From: Nitrosomonadales bacterium
GTDB lineage: Bacteria; Pseudomonadota; Gammaproteobacteria; Burkholderiales; Gallionellaceae
DNA: 64,000 nucleotides
NCBI GenBank assembly: GCA_016716325.1
Contig: JADJWO010000001.1
Coordinates: 310,001 to 374,000, forward strand
Direction: 5' to 3'
A program made the translations under genes and the position numbers. The notes below the pieces were generated by a model. That model did no database searches. It was not told the DNA's origin and saw only the letters and a list, made by a program, of their open reading frames with translations. Positions 32,882-42,667 of the stretch are shown in pieces. Each line of letters opens with the position of its first letter. Position 1 is the stretch's first letter.

Positions 32882-34837
32882 ATGAAACGGTATCGATTGT
32901 CAGCGATGCTGCTTGTTTCAGCATTTGCTCCGCAGGCTTTTGCCGCTTCTGAATATCCGAGCGAACAAGCGTATTTTCAGGACTTCCCCGTTGTGCTCAG
33001 TGCTTCGCGATTGACGCAGCCTTTATCGGAGGCGCCGAATGCGATGACGGTGATCGACCGAGGGATGATCGCCGCTTCCGGGTTCCGCACCATCGCGGAA
33101 TTGTTCAGGTTGGTGCCTGGAATGTATGTGGGATACGACAGCGGCCATTTGCCTTTTGTCAGTTACCACGGCACAACGGATCAATACGCCAGACGCATGC
33201 AGGTGCTGGTGGATGGACGAACCGTGTTCCTGCCGCCATTGGGAGGGGTCGACTGGCTGGATATCCCCTTGCACATGGATGACATCGAACGGATCGAAGT
33301 GATACGTGGCCCGGCTGCCGCATCGTACGGTGCGAATTCACTACAGGGTGTGATCAGCATCATCACCCGTGATGCGGCATCCAGGGAGGGAGCGGCGGTC
33401 ACGCTGACCGGAGGTAACGGAGGGATTGCCGATGCATCCGCACATTTGGGTGTCCATGGCGACAATCTGGATTACCGCCTCACGTTGTCAAACCGAGTGG
33501 ATGATGGTTACGACCTGAGAGTGCTGAACGATGGCAGCGAGACGCGCCAGATCAATCTGCGCGGGAACTACCGTTTCAATACTCGGGACAACCTCGATTT
33601 CCAGCTAGGCTATAGCGACGGGACTCGCGGTGCAGGCAATTTGTTGAGATTGACAGAACTGTTCCGGGATGTCAGGACTTCGTCGGACTTCCAGCAGTTC
33701 GACTGGTCCCGCGCACTGTCGGATGGTGGGGAACTCAAGCTGAAGTATTACCACATCTCCCGCAGCTACATGGACAACTCATCGCAAGCCATTGATAAAG
33801 ATGAGTTCCAGGCCCATCGCCACGAGCTTGGTCTGCAACATACCATACTGATGGGTGATTCAAACCGTTTGGTGTGGGGTGGAACGGCACGTTATGACAC
33901 TGCCGCAAGCACGATGCTTTTCAAACAGCCGCAGTCCCTGCAACTGCTCCAGGTCTTTGCGCATGACGAATTGAGGATAAACCATTCGCTGCTGGTCAAT
34001 CTTGGAGCGATGTTCGAAGACGATGGAATGGGGCATCAAAACCTTTCGCCGCGTGCCTCGCTGAACTATCACGTCACACCTGACCATACGTTGCGCGCAA
34101 GCGCCTCGGTGGCATATCGCAGTCCAGTAATGGTTGAGCAGTCTGCAAATACTTCTTACACGGTCTCAAGGCCGTTCAGAAGTGTCGGCAACTTGTCGCC
34201 GGAAAAAGTATCGTCCAGGGAGATCGGTTATCTGGGCGAGTTCAGGGAACTGGGAATTTCGGTGGATGCAAGGGTTTATCAGGATCACGTCAGTGACTAT
34301 ATCTTCCTTGACCCGCAACCGACCGCGCCGTTGTCTTTCAGTTTCAGCAACCTGTATGGGGCAAAATTCCAGGGGATAGAAGGTACGCTCAAGTATCGCT
34401 GGAGCGAACAAGGCCATCTGGTTTTCAATTACTCTCATCAGCGCGCCAGCTGTGCGATCAGCGGCACGATGACGATGCCAGCTTTTATGCCCCTTCTTCA
34501 GACTTATGTCGACCAATGCCCTTTTCTGGTACCTCCAGACAGCGGCAGTATTCTGCTGACCGAGCAATTGACACCCAATCTCCAAGTCAGTGCCGGGTAT
34601 TACCATCAGGAAAAGGTACAGGTACTTGATGCGCAATGGCCACAAAACCTGATGCGCAGGCTGGATCTGAGGGTGGCTTATGCGTTTGGCCGTCAAGGTG
34701 TTCCGGGAGGGGGAGAGGTCGCCCTGGCGGTGCAGAATGCTCTGCAGGATAATTACACAGAGTATTCCAACGTACCCCAGAAATCTGGGTTCGTCGCTAA
34801 TCGCCGCGCCTACCTGACCGCAACGCTGGAATTCTGA
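32882..34837 (+). CDS. TonB-dependent outer-membrane receptor
   Basis: A 651-residue receptor with an N-terminal signal peptide (about 22 residues, ending AFAAS). The plug domain is at about 45-165 (NAMTVIDRGMIAASGFRTIA, DDIERIEVIRGPAAASYGAN). A beta-barrel follows, ending in an aromatic C-terminal residue (LTATLEF), as outer-membrane proteins need. The substrate is not visible; size and plug resemble iron/cobalamin-type receptors, and relatives are often annotated only as TonB receptors. It lies directly before a periplasmic binding protein and a sensor kinase with only a few bases between, suggesting that it is part of a sensing/uptake unit. Confidence 0.9.
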   Translation: MKRYRLSAMLLVSAFAPQAFAASEYPSEQAYFQDFPVVLSASRLTQPLSEAPNAMTVIDRGMIAASGFRTIAELFRLVPGMYVGYDSGHLPFVSYHGTTDQYARRMQVLVDGRTVFLPPLGGVDWLDIPLHMDDIERIEVIRGPAAASYGANSLQGVISIITRDAASREGAAVTLTGGNGGIADASAHLGVHGDNLDYRLTLSNRVDDGYDLRVLNDGSETRQINLRGNYRFNTRDNLDFQLGYSDGTRGAGNLLRLTELFRDVRTSSDFQQFDWSRALSDGGELKLKYYHISRSYMDNSSQAIDKDEFQAHRHELGLQHTILMGDSNRLVWGGTARYDTAASTMLFKQPQSLQLLQVFAHDELRINHSLLVNLGAMFEDDGMGHQNLSPRASLNYHVTPDHTLRASASVAYRSPVMVEQSANTSYTVSRPFRSVGNLSPEKVSSREIGYLGEFRELGISVDARVYQDHVSDYIFLDPQPTAPLSFSFSNLYGAKFQGIEGTLKYRWSEQGHLVFNYSHQRASCAISGTMTMPAFMPLLQTYVDQCPFLVPPDSGSILLTEQLTPNLQVSAGYYHQEKVQVLDAQWPQNLMRRLDLRVAYAFGRQGVPGGGEVALAVQNALQDNYTEYSNVPQKSGFVANRRAYLTATLEF

Positions 34838-34842
34838 CTGGC

Positions 34843-35772
34843 ATGATGAACTTGCGGCGTTTATTCCGAATCCTTGCCCTGTCGGCCGCATTCATTGCGA
34901 CGCCGTTATCGTCGTGGGCTGGAGAAACGCACGTCCTGCTGGTGTTGAGTGATAGCACTCCTCCTTACCAGTCGTTTGCCACGGCGTTGAAACAGGCATC
35001 CGAGGCGTCGGTTGTGGTGCAGGAAGTCCCTCTTGATGCAGACTCCCCTTTGCCGTATGCCGATCTGGTCGTCGCAGTTGGAATGAAAGCGCTGGAATCG
35101 GCACTTGCGAAGTATGATGTTCCGGTGTTGGGAGCGATGGTTCCCAAGGCGGGCTATGAGTATTTATTGAGGAAGTCCAGTGTCAAAGCGCGCTCCACAG
35201 GAGTTTCCGCGATATATCTCGACCAGCCGTGGGAGCGGCAACTGGACTTCATCCGGGCCAGCCTGCCAGACTGCCAGCGGATCGGCATACTGCATTCACC
35301 CGGGAATGCAATCGAACTTGCCACACTGGGTTCGATTGCGAAAAAACGGGGTCTATTATTGGACAGACGAGAGGTTGCTTCTTCCAATATGCTGTTTCCT
35401 GTTCTGGAAGAGCTCCTGAATGAGGCTGAGGTACTTCTTGCCATCCCAGACAGTGCGATTTACAACGCCAGCAATATTCGCAACATCCTGCTGACCAGTT
35501 ATCACCTGAAAGTCCCCTTGATTGGAATATCGAAAGCCTATGTGAACGCTGGTGCACTTGGCGCAATCTTTTCCACGCCAGAACAGATTGCCGGGCAAAC
35601 TGCCGGGGTGATTGGTTCATTCGAAACCAATCGGCGACTGCCTGAACCAACCCATCCGGATGCCTATGATATTTCCTTAAATCATGAGGTTGCGCGATCC
35701 ATGGGGGTCGTCTTGTCGCCCCCTGAAGACATTCGTAAGCGTATGGGTAAGACCGGGGAGGGTGCACGATGA
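34843..35772 (+). CDS. ABC-type periplasmic substrate-binding-like protein
   Basis: 309 residues. A signal peptide of about 26 residues (LALSAAFIATPLSSWA) is followed by two alpha/beta lobes of the 'ABC transporter substrate binding protein' family (YphF/TrpX-like): HVLLVLSDSTPPYQSFATAL, VVAVGMKALESAL, then RIGILHSPGNAIELATLG and VLLAIPDSAIYNASNIRNIL. No permease or ATPase gene is near, so it probably feeds the adjacent kinase as a ligand-binding partner rather than a transporter. Its stop overlaps the next ATG (ATGA). The ATGATG start leaves the exact first residue open. Confidence 0.82.
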   Translation: MMNLRRLFRILALSAAFIATPLSSWAGETHVLLVLSDSTPPYQSFATALKQASEASVVVQEVPLDADSPLPYADLVVAVGMKALESALAKYDVPVLGAMVPKAGYEYLLRKSSVKARSTGVSAIYLDQPWERQLDFIRASLPDCQRIGILHSPGNAIELATLGSIAKKRGLLLDRREVASSNMLFPVLEELLNEAEVLLAIPDSAIYNASNIRNILLTSYHLKVPLIGISKAYVNAGALGAIFSTPEQIAGQTAGVIGSFETNRRLPEPTHPDAYDISLNHEVARSMGVVLSPPEDIRKRMGKTGEGAR

Positions 35773-37766
35773 ATCGATTCGGCATTCGCCAGCAGGTAGC
35801 ATTGCTGACTCTTGCTCCGCTACTCCTCATTTCGATCAGCTTGGGATATTTCTTTTTGACCAGCCGTTTCCAGGATATCGACGAAAATTTGCTGGAGCGC
35901 GGAAAGCTGATAGCGCGCCAACTGGCATCCAGTAGTGAATATGGTGTGTTCTCGAACAACCAGGTATTTCTGCAGAATATCGCAGACGGGGTTCTGCAGG
36001 AGCAGGATGTGAGCGGGGTGATTGTCCTGAATTCAGCTTCCGAGATATTGATCGAAGCGGGGGGATTTTCCGCACCGCTTAGAGGTGCCGTTGAGGATGC
36101 CAACTTCGCTGTGGCTGGTTATCCTTCCGGGCAGTCGCAAATATCGTCTGCCGGTGAAATCAAGGAGGCGGTCAACCTTCTGACCCCGATTCGCAGCAAC
36201 AAGAATAGCTTCTGGATATATCAGCCGATTATTCCTGCCCAAGTGGAATTTGACGAATTCGAATCAGGGCAGGTTGTCGGGCAGGTTGGCGCCGTCATCG
36301 TGGAAATGACCAAGGTGAACGCCAGTGCCACCAAGAGCCATATGCTCTGGTTGACGATTATCGTTGCCGGGATATTTCTGGCAATGTCCCTGTTCCTTGT
36401 TTTTCTGGCCAGTCGCAGCATCACTTACCCGATCCGGAGGCTCAGTGACGCGGTGAAGGCGATCGGCATCGGTGATCTCGATACACGGGTTTCTTTGACA
36501 ACACGTGTGAAGGAACTTGCCACGCTGGCAGAAGGCCTGAACGATACAGCCGCTCAGTTGCAGCAGGAGCGCTCGATCCTTCAGCAACGGATAGAGGAAG
36601 CGACGCGGGAGCTGCGTGACAGGAAAGAGGAAGCGGAACAGGCAAATCATGAAAAAAGTCGTTTTCTGGCGGTGGCCAGCCATGATTTACGCCAGCCATT
36701 ACATGCATTAGGCCTGTATGTCGCGGAATTGCAACGCAAAATAACCAGCGACGAACAACGGCATCTGCTTGTCCAGGTGGAAAGCTCCGTTGAGGCGCTT
36801 TCTGCTCTTATGAATGCTTTGCTCGATATTTCCAAACTGGACGCGGGTGTGGTTGTGCCGCAACAGCAAACTTGCAGTGTAAAAGGCATCGTGGAGCATG
36901 TTATTGCGGATTATCGAATGCTTGCCAGCATTAAGAACATCCAGTTGGCCGTCAGGTCGTGTTCGTGGCATGTAACCAGCGATCCGCTACTCTTGGAACG
37001 CATTCTGACGAATCTGGTCAGCAATGCAATACGCTACACCCATCCGAACGGGCGCGTCCTTGTTGCTTGCCGCCGACGTGGGCGGTTCCTGCGCATTGAG
37101 ATTCGCGACAATGGTCCGGGCATTCCAAAATTAGACCAGTCCAATATTTTTCGCGAATTTTTCCAGTTGAATCATCCTACGTTAACTGACGAGAAGGGAT
37201 TGGGACTGGGATTGTCCATAGTCGAGCGTCTGGTCAAGTTGCTCAATCACCGTATCGAATTGCGCTCTGCACCGGGTAAAGGCTCCGTATTCTCTTTGGA
37301 ATTGCCGATGGCAACTCCTGTCACTAATCAGGATTTAACTGACGATCCGGACTCGAATGGGGATGACGGAGCAGGAAACGACCATCTGGTTTTGACGAGC
37401 AAAAGGTTGTTGGTGGTAGATGATGACGAGATGGTGTTATCGAGCACATCCGGCATTCTGACTGCATGGGGTGGCAAGGTCAGTACGGCAGCCTCTCTGG
37501 AGCAGGTCGAGCGACTATTGCAGAGCGGCGAAAAGTGGGATTTGATTATCAGCGATTACCAGTTGGAGGGGGGTACGAACGGTATCGATGTGGTCACAAT
37601 GGTACGCCAGAACCTTGATGTCAATATTCCCTGTATTCTGATCAGCGGCGATACAAGTCCGACGATTCTTAAACTTGCCAGCGTAGGGGGTTATCGGTTA
37701 TTGCACAAACCTGTCAGACCCGCCAAGCTCAGGTCGCTGGTTGAATACTTACTTAACGTGGGGTAA
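35769..37766 (+). CDS. Hybrid sensor histidine kinase with receiver domain
   Basis: 665 residues. First membrane segment at about 10-31, a periplasmic sensor loop at 32-192, second membrane segment at 193-216, HAMP at about 217-270, coiled coil to 295, HisKA with phospho-accepting H305 (FLAVASHDLRQPLHALG), HATPase with N box NLVSNAIRY (415-423), G1 DNGPGIP and G2 GLGLGLSIV, and a C-terminal receiver domain with phosphorylation site D596 (IISDYQLEG). No DNA-binding output and no separate regulator gene lie next to it, so the partner is elsewhere. It overlaps the binding protein gene by four bases, a hint that this protein presents the signal. Confidence 0.93.
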   Translation: MNRFGIRQQVALLTLAPLLLISISLGYFFLTSRFQDIDENLLERGKLIARQLASSSEYGVFSNNQVFLQNIADGVLQEQDVSGVIVLNSASEILIEAGGFSAPLRGAVEDANFAVAGYPSGQSQISSAGEIKEAVNLLTPIRSNKNSFWIYQPIIPAQVEFDEFESGQVVGQVGAVIVEMTKVNASATKSHMLWLTIIVAGIFLAMSLFLVFLASRSITYPIRRLSDAVKAIGIGDLDTRVSLTTRVKELATLAEGLNDTAAQLQQERSILQQRIEEATRELRDRKEEAEQANHEKSRFLAVASHDLRQPLHALGLYVAELQRKITSDEQRHLLVQVESSVEALSALMNALLDISKLDAGVVVPQQQTCSVKGIVEHVIADYRMLASIKNIQLAVRSCSWHVTSDPLLLERILTNLVSNAIRYTHPNGRVLVACRRRGRFLRIEIRDNGPGIPKLDQSNIFREFFQLNHPTLTDEKGLGLGLSIVERLVKLLNHRIELRSAPGKGSVFSLELPMATPVTNQDLTDDPDSNGDDGAGNDHLVLTSKRLLVVDDDEMVLSSTSGILTAWGGKVSTAASLEQVERLLQSGEKWDLIISDYQLEGGTNGIDVVTMVRQNLDVNIPCILISGDTSPTILKLASVGGYRLLHKPVRPAKLRSLVEYLLNVG

Positions 37767-37918
37767 TCATCTGGAGAGTGCCGCTTGGGGGCGGTTAACC
37801 GACAGCATGTTAAACGCGAATTCATACCGGCTTGTCCTGCCCTGATATTCGCATAATGTATATTATGTCAAACGATAAAGATAATTAATTCTATTCGGAT
37901 ACATCAGGTTAGCATTTC

Positions 37919-39424
37919 TTAATTGATGCCGACCGGGAGGCGCCTGTTTGCGGAAGACATCTGCGCCAACATGGCGGTATGGCCCTCTTGAATCTGGTTC
38001 CAGCTAAAGCGCCACTCCCAGTTGCCAATGGGCTGACCTGGGAAGTTCATGCGATGTTCTCCGGAAAGACCAAGGACATCCTGCATTGGGAAGATAACGG
38101 TATTGGCAATAGAGCTAGATAAGCTTCGCATCATGTCCCAGTGGATCGCTGCTCCGTCGCTATTCAAATACTGCATGGCAAAACTCCGGATTTCCTCGGG
38201 CATGGAGTTCCACCAGCCTAAGGTTGTATCGTTGTCATGAGTTCCGGTGTAGGCAACAGTGTTGGGGATATAGTGATGAGGCAAGTAATGATTCCCCTCC
38301 CCCTCACCAAAAGCAAATTGCAAAATACGCATGCCAGGAAGATTGAATTTGTCGCGAAGTTCTACAACATCAGGCGTAATGATCCCCAAGTCCTCAGCAA
38401 TGATGGGCAGGTCTGGAAAAATGTGTTTGAATGTTTCAAACAACTTTTCGCCAGGCCCTTCTTTCCACTTTCCATTCATTGCATTAGGAGAATCTGCCAA
38501 GATTTCCCAGTAAGCTGAAAAGCCTCTGAAATGATCAATGCGTACCGTATCTGCCAGTTGCAGGGCATGTCTCAGGCGGGCCACCCACCATGAATAATCA
38601 GTGGCCTCATGTGCTTCCCAGCGATATAAGGGATTGCCCCATAGTTGACCGGTTTCGCTGAAATAATCCGGGGGTACCCCAGCCACAACGGAGGGTAGTC
38701 CACTCCCGTCCAACTCAAACAATTCTTGATGCGCCCATACGTCTGCACTTTGATAGGCAACGAATATTGGAACATCCCCAATGATGCGGACGTTATGATC
38801 GTGGGCATATTGCTTTAATTTCAGCCACTGACGTGCAAAGCACCATTGGCAAAATTTCCAGAAATTCAGTTCATTGGAATAATCATTTTCGATTCTGGAT
38901 AGCCATTCCGGATCGCGGCGGACAAATTCCTTCGGCCAGTGATTCCACTCGCGCCAATTTTCGAGCTCGGAGATTGTCATGAATAGCGCGTAGTCATGAA
39001 GCCAGTCTTTTTCGGCATCGCAATATTCGGCGTAAGAATCTCGCATGTTCTGGATGCCATCCGTAAAGAACTTTCTTGACGCACGACGTAAGCGTTCCAT
39101 GCGGAATGGCTGCGCCAGCAGGTAATTCACACGGTTCGAGTCGAACTCGGGAAGGGGGATCATATCCTCCTGACGCAACCAACCATGGTCAGCGAGCTCG
39201 ATAATATCGATAAGCAGAATATTGCCTGCGAAGGCGGAACTGCTCATATAGGGGGAGTTGCCCGGTCCGATTTCTCCAAGCGGCAGAAACTGCCAATAGG
39301 TCTGCCCTGCGCTTTCCAGCCAGTCTATAAACCGGTATGCATCGCTACCGAAGTCGCCAATGCCAAACATACCTGGAAGGGAGGTGGGATGAAGTAGTAT
39401 TCCGCTGGCTCGGTTGTTAAGCAT
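37919..39424 (-). CDS. malQ: 4-alpha-glucanotransferase (amylomaltase)
   Basis: 501 residues, GH77. It transfers maltodextrin chains and releases glucose in glycogen and maltose turnover. Motifs: SGILLHPTSLPGMFGIGDFG at the start, GDVPIFVAYQSADVWAH, the nucleophile Asp in VRIDHFRGF, the acid/base Glu in IIAEDLGIIT, and YTGTHDNDTTLGWW. Length is normal for bacterial MalQ. It is the last gene of a minus-strand group glgC - GH57 - malQ; 58 bases separate it from the GH57 gene. Confidence 0.96.
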   Translation of the reverse strand: MLNNRASGILLHPTSLPGMFGIGDFGSDAYRFIDWLESAGQTYWQFLPLGEIGPGNSPYMSSSAFAGNILLIDIIELADHGWLRQEDMIPLPEFDSNRVNYLLAQPFRMERLRRASRKFFTDGIQNMRDSYAEYCDAEKDWLHDYALFMTISELENWREWNHWPKEFVRRDPEWLSRIENDYSNELNFWKFCQWCFARQWLKLKQYAHDHNVRIIGDVPIFVAYQSADVWAHQELFELDGSGLPSVVAGVPPDYFSETGQLWGNPLYRWEAHEATDYSWWVARLRHALQLADTVRIDHFRGFSAYWEILADSPNAMNGKWKEGPGEKLFETFKHIFPDLPIIAEDLGIITPDVVELRDKFNLPGMRILQFAFGEGEGNHYLPHHYIPNTVAYTGTHDNDTTLGWWNSMPEEIRSFAMQYLNSDGAAIHWDMMRSLSSSIANTVIFPMQDVLGLSGEHRMNFPGQPIGNWEWRFSWNQIQEGHTAMLAQMSSANRRLPVGIN

Positions 39425-39482
39425 AAATATCGTCTGGTAAATCCGAGGCTAATGCACCGGAAAGAGTCTTGAGGTTCTGAAA

Positions 39483-41198
39483 TTACTCGGATGCGCGGCG
39501 CATTGCTCCGTGGGCTTCGGTTTCTACTGCACTTCCCTGGCTTACTGGTTCGGACAGATTGCGCGGAGCGGGCAATTTCAGCAGACGGTACAACTCGGTC
39601 AAATTGTGTCTGAACAAACGATCAAAACTGGCTACCGAGAGAGATGGGTTGTAATCGCCAAACCACCAGAACCAATCCGAACTTTCGCAAGAACAAAGCT
39701 GCTTTTCAGCTGCCTCTTGTTCTGCCTTGCTGAGACGACCGCTGGCCATGACCATGTCAAAGCTTTGCTTGGCGACGCAGAGCAAGTCCCATGCGCGATT
39801 CTTATCCTTGGAACCGATCCATGTCGAAAAATTACCATATACCCAACTGCCCGCGACGATATCGGAAAGGTTCTGTGGGCGTGCGCTATCGGAGCGTATC
39901 TGACTCAACTTCAGATAATCGCTAAAAGTCGTGGTGTGAATTTTTGTCTGTGCCTCAAGCTGGGAGTACAGCTCGTCGAGGAAGTAAAAACCGTTGTAAG
40001 GATAATATTCCCATGCGTTTTCGCCATCCAGAATGACGCTGACGACAGGAGTTTCTCCATCAGGCGCATGTTTGGCGATATCGTTGAGTTGATCGATAAA
40101 ATGGTGGGCTGCATCTTTTCCGTGCCAGTTTGAATATTCGAAACCGATGGCATCGGACAAGCGATCATCCCGGAAAAAACAGCTCAAATCTTCAGCGCCG
40201 TTATTCAAACGATATGGCCGGTACAAATACTGATGGCGGTCGGGAACGGTATGCAGCGATTTGCGCAAGCTGTTCACCAAAACGCCCTCTCCGCTGGCTG
40301 CCCAGAGGCAGCCTTCGGCAGCCAGAACTTCCAGCGTTTCCGAGGAGATCGATCCTTCGGCTGGCCACATTCCATGCGGCTCGGTACCAAAACGGCGTTG
40401 ATGACTTTGCTTGGCCAATCGGACATGTTCTGTTACACGTTGTCGTCCTTTGGGATAATGAGGAGAGTTGGGTAAGGGTGCATCCGGCATGGCTTCCTTG
40501 GCGCTGTCGAAATCTATCATCAGCGGTGCCAGCGGGTGGTAATGCGGTGTCGCCGAAATTTCGATTTGTCCAGACTCGGATAACTTGCGATAACGCGGGA
40601 TGATGTCGGCAATCAATTCGCCTATGAGGTCAAGCAGCTGCCTGCGATCTTCATAGGTAAAGCCTTCCGCTTTGCTCATCAAGTGAGGCACCAGTGCATG
40701 TTCGCGACGCACGCTTTCGCCACACCATGCCAAGTGATACCAAGTCAGCAAATCGCTCACGTACTGCCCGGACAAATAAGACAATGCAGTCTCACCGTCG
40801 GGTTGCAAGCGGTTATACAACTCCAGCAAGCGGTTATAGGCAGGGTAAGGAGAAATCATCTTGGAATGATAGGTGCGGAAACAGGCGTCAAGCGCCAGAT
40901 GGCGATCTTTAGGAGTCAGATCGCAGGCATCTTCATGTATCAGCAGGCGCAGCAATGGGTCGCGCAATCGTTTCGTGGCAAACTGTTCGGCGTAATCTTC
41001 CAGTTGATCGAGCAGAATGGGCACAAAATTCACCACGGCTCGCACCTTCGGATGCCGCTCCAGATGATAGGCCATGTCGGTGTAATCCTTGATGGCGTGG
41101 AGATAAGTCCACGGCAACACGAAATCCCCGCTGGCATAATCGCGGTAGTCCGGCTGGTGCATGTGCCAGAGAAAGATCAGATCAATATTTTTTTTCAT
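39483..41198 (-). CDS. Glycoside hydrolase family 57 enzyme
   Basis: 571 residues from MKKNIDLIFLWHMHQPDY; a longer frame to 41294 adds no family sequence, and this ATG lies after a G-rich ribosome site. The GH57 motifs are present: HMHQPDY (1), SATPHYHPLAPL (2), the nucleophile Glu in MWPAEGS (3), and Asp in VILDGENAWEYYP (4). Enzymes of this family include alpha-amylases, 4-alpha-glucanotransferases and branching enzymes. With glgC on one side and malQ on the other it should act on glycogen or maltodextrin, but the exact activity is not readable. Confidence 0.87.
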   Translation of the reverse strand: MKKNIDLIFLWHMHQPDYRDYASGDFVLPWTYLHAIKDYTDMAYHLERHPKVRAVVNFVPILLDQLEDYAEQFATKRLRDPLLRLLIHEDACDLTPKDRHLALDACFRTYHSKMISPYPAYNRLLELYNRLQPDGETALSYLSGQYVSDLLTWYHLAWCGESVRREHALVPHLMSKAEGFTYEDRRQLLDLIGELIADIIPRYRKLSESGQIEISATPHYHPLAPLMIDFDSAKEAMPDAPLPNSPHYPKGRQRVTEHVRLAKQSHQRRFGTEPHGMWPAEGSISSETLEVLAAEGCLWAASGEGVLVNSLRKSLHTVPDRHQYLYRPYRLNNGAEDLSCFFRDDRLSDAIGFEYSNWHGKDAAHHFIDQLNDIAKHAPDGETPVVSVILDGENAWEYYPYNGFYFLDELYSQLEAQTKIHTTTFSDYLKLSQIRSDSARPQNLSDIVAGSWVYGNFSTWIGSKDKNRAWDLLCVAKQSFDMVMASGRLSKAEQEAAEKQLCSCESSDWFWWFGDYNPSLSVASFDRLFRHNLTELYRLLKLPAPRNLSEPVSQGSAVETEAHGAMRRASE

Positions 41199-41203
41199 AA
41201 CGG

Positions 41204-41236
41204 CAGCCCCCCCCGCCATGTGGTGGCGGGGGCGGT
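41204..41236 (-). promoter_or_regulatory. Strong hairpin covering the GH57 ribosome binding site
   Basis: GC-only arms (CCCCCGCCA / TGGCGGGGG) form a long stem in the 49-base gap between glgC and the GH57 gene. On the minus strand the 3' arm GGCGGGGGGGGC ends about 8 bases before the ATG and contains the only purine-rich stretch that could serve as ribosome site. No T run follows. It could limit translation of GH57 relative to glgC or protect the transcript. Confidence 0.5.
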
Positions 41237-41247
41237 TGGATGTTGTA

Positions 41248-42573
41248 TTAACGATTATTGTGTATCTTCTGCCCAAGCATGTCGGGCGTAACAAGCGTCA
41301 CGCCATTCTGGCTGACGTGAAAACGTTTACGATCCTCTTCTGGATTGACGCCAATCTGCATGCCTTCCGGAATCCTGCAATTCTTATCTACGATCACCTT
41401 CTTGAGCACGACATGACGGCCCACATCCACGTTAGGCAATAGTACAGAGTCCTCAATATTGGAATAACTGTTCACGCGCACATCCGAAAAAAGTAGCGAG
41501 TGCCTTACAGTTGAACCGCTGACGATACATCCGCCGGAAACCAGTGAGTCAATCGCCATGCCGCGACGGTCATCCTCGTCGAACACGAACTTTGCCGGCG
41601 GCAGTTGTTCCTGATGCGTCCAGATCGGCCATTCCTGATCGTACATATTCAAGTCCGGAATCACTTTGGTCAGTTCCATGCTGGCTTCCCAGTAGGAATC
41701 AATGGTACCCACGTCGCGCCAGTACGGAATATTGTCATCGCCCATCCCAACGCAGCTTTGCTCGAAGCTCTGGGCAAATACCCGATATTTTTCAACCATA
41801 TGAGGAATCAGGTCTTTACCGAAGTCATGACTTGAGTTGGGGGCGTCCGCATCCCGGATAAGTTGTTCAAAAAGGAAACCGCTGTTGAATACATAGATAC
41901 CCATGCTGGCCAGGGATTTTTCCGGATTGCCCGGAATGGACGGTGGATTGGCAGGTTTTTCAACGAATTCGACGACGCGCGAGTTTTCGTCCACGCCCAT
42001 CACACCGAATGCTTTCGCCTCTGAAACAGGGACTTCCAGGCACGCAACCGTCATGTCTGCCTTGCTTTCCACATGGAAGGCAAGCAGCTTGCCGTAATCC
42101 ATTTTGTAAATGTGATCGCCCGCCAATATCACGACAAAATCGGGATTGCTCTCACGGATGATATCCAGGTTCTGGAATACCGCATCGGCTGTACCTCTGT
42201 ACCACTGATCCTCGCTGACGCGCTGTTGCGCTGGCAGCAAATCAAGGAACTCGCCGAATTGGCCATTCAGGAAAGACCAGCCACGCTGCAGATGCTGGAT
42301 CAGGCTGTGTGATTTGTATTGGGTAGCTACGCCGATCCGGCGTATGCCTGAATTCACGCAGTTGGAGAGGACGAAATCGATGATGCGGAACTTCCCGCCG
42401 AACGGAACAGCAGGCTTGGCGCGCCAGTCAGTCAGCTCATGCAAACGGCTACCTCGCCCGCCGGCCAGTACCATCGCATAGGTATTCTTGGTGATGCGAC
42501 TAACGAAACGCGGCGCAGGATCGCCGGATGCAACATGATATTTTTTCTGCAAATAACCCAACTCGGCATTCAT
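41248..42573 (-). CDS. glgC: Glucose-1-phosphate adenylyltransferase
   Basis: A 441-residue enzyme that makes ADP-glucose, the committed step of glycogen synthesis. Motifs: VLAGGRGSRLHELTDWRAKP for ATP and the regulatory loop, PFGGKFRIIDFVLSN, the substrate Lys in FVEKPANPP, and a C-terminal beta-helix domain (GGCIVSGSTVRHSLLFS). The N-terminal Arg/Lys residues used by allosteric activators in the family are in place. It is divergent from glgB with 94 bases between the two starts. Confidence 0.97.
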   Translation of the reverse strand: MNAELGYLQKKYHVASGDPAPRFVSRITKNTYAMVLAGGRGSRLHELTDWRAKPAVPFGGKFRIIDFVLSNCVNSGIRRIGVATQYKSHSLIQHLQRGWSFLNGQFGEFLDLLPAQQRVSEDQWYRGTADAVFQNLDIIRESNPDFVVILAGDHIYKMDYGKLLAFHVESKADMTVACLEVPVSEAKAFGVMGVDENSRVVEFVEKPANPPSIPGNPEKSLASMGIYVFNSGFLFEQLIRDADAPNSSHDFGKDLIPHMVEKYRVFAQSFEQSCVGMGDDNIPYWRDVGTIDSYWEASMELTKVIPDLNMYDQEWPIWTHQEQLPPAKFVFDEDDRRGMAIDSLVSGGCIVSGSTVRHSLLFSDVRVNSYSNIEDSVLLPNVDVGRHVVLKKVIVDKNCRIPEGMQIGVNPEEDRKRFHVSQNGVTLVTPDMLGQKIHNNR

Positions 42574-42667
42574 ATTTCACATCCCCTCATCTAATATCGT
42601 ATTTAGTGCAGCCATTATCGTTTACAATTGGTCACTTAGACAAGAACAATTAAAGAGGATATTTAAA
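42574..42667. promoter_or_regulatory. Divergent glgC/glgB promoter region
   Basis: Ninety-four AT-rich bases between two oppositely oriented starts. AGAGGA lies 7 bases before the GTG of glgB and GAGGGGATGTG lies before the ATG of glgC. Promoter boxes are not clear enough to assign. Confidence 0.5.
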
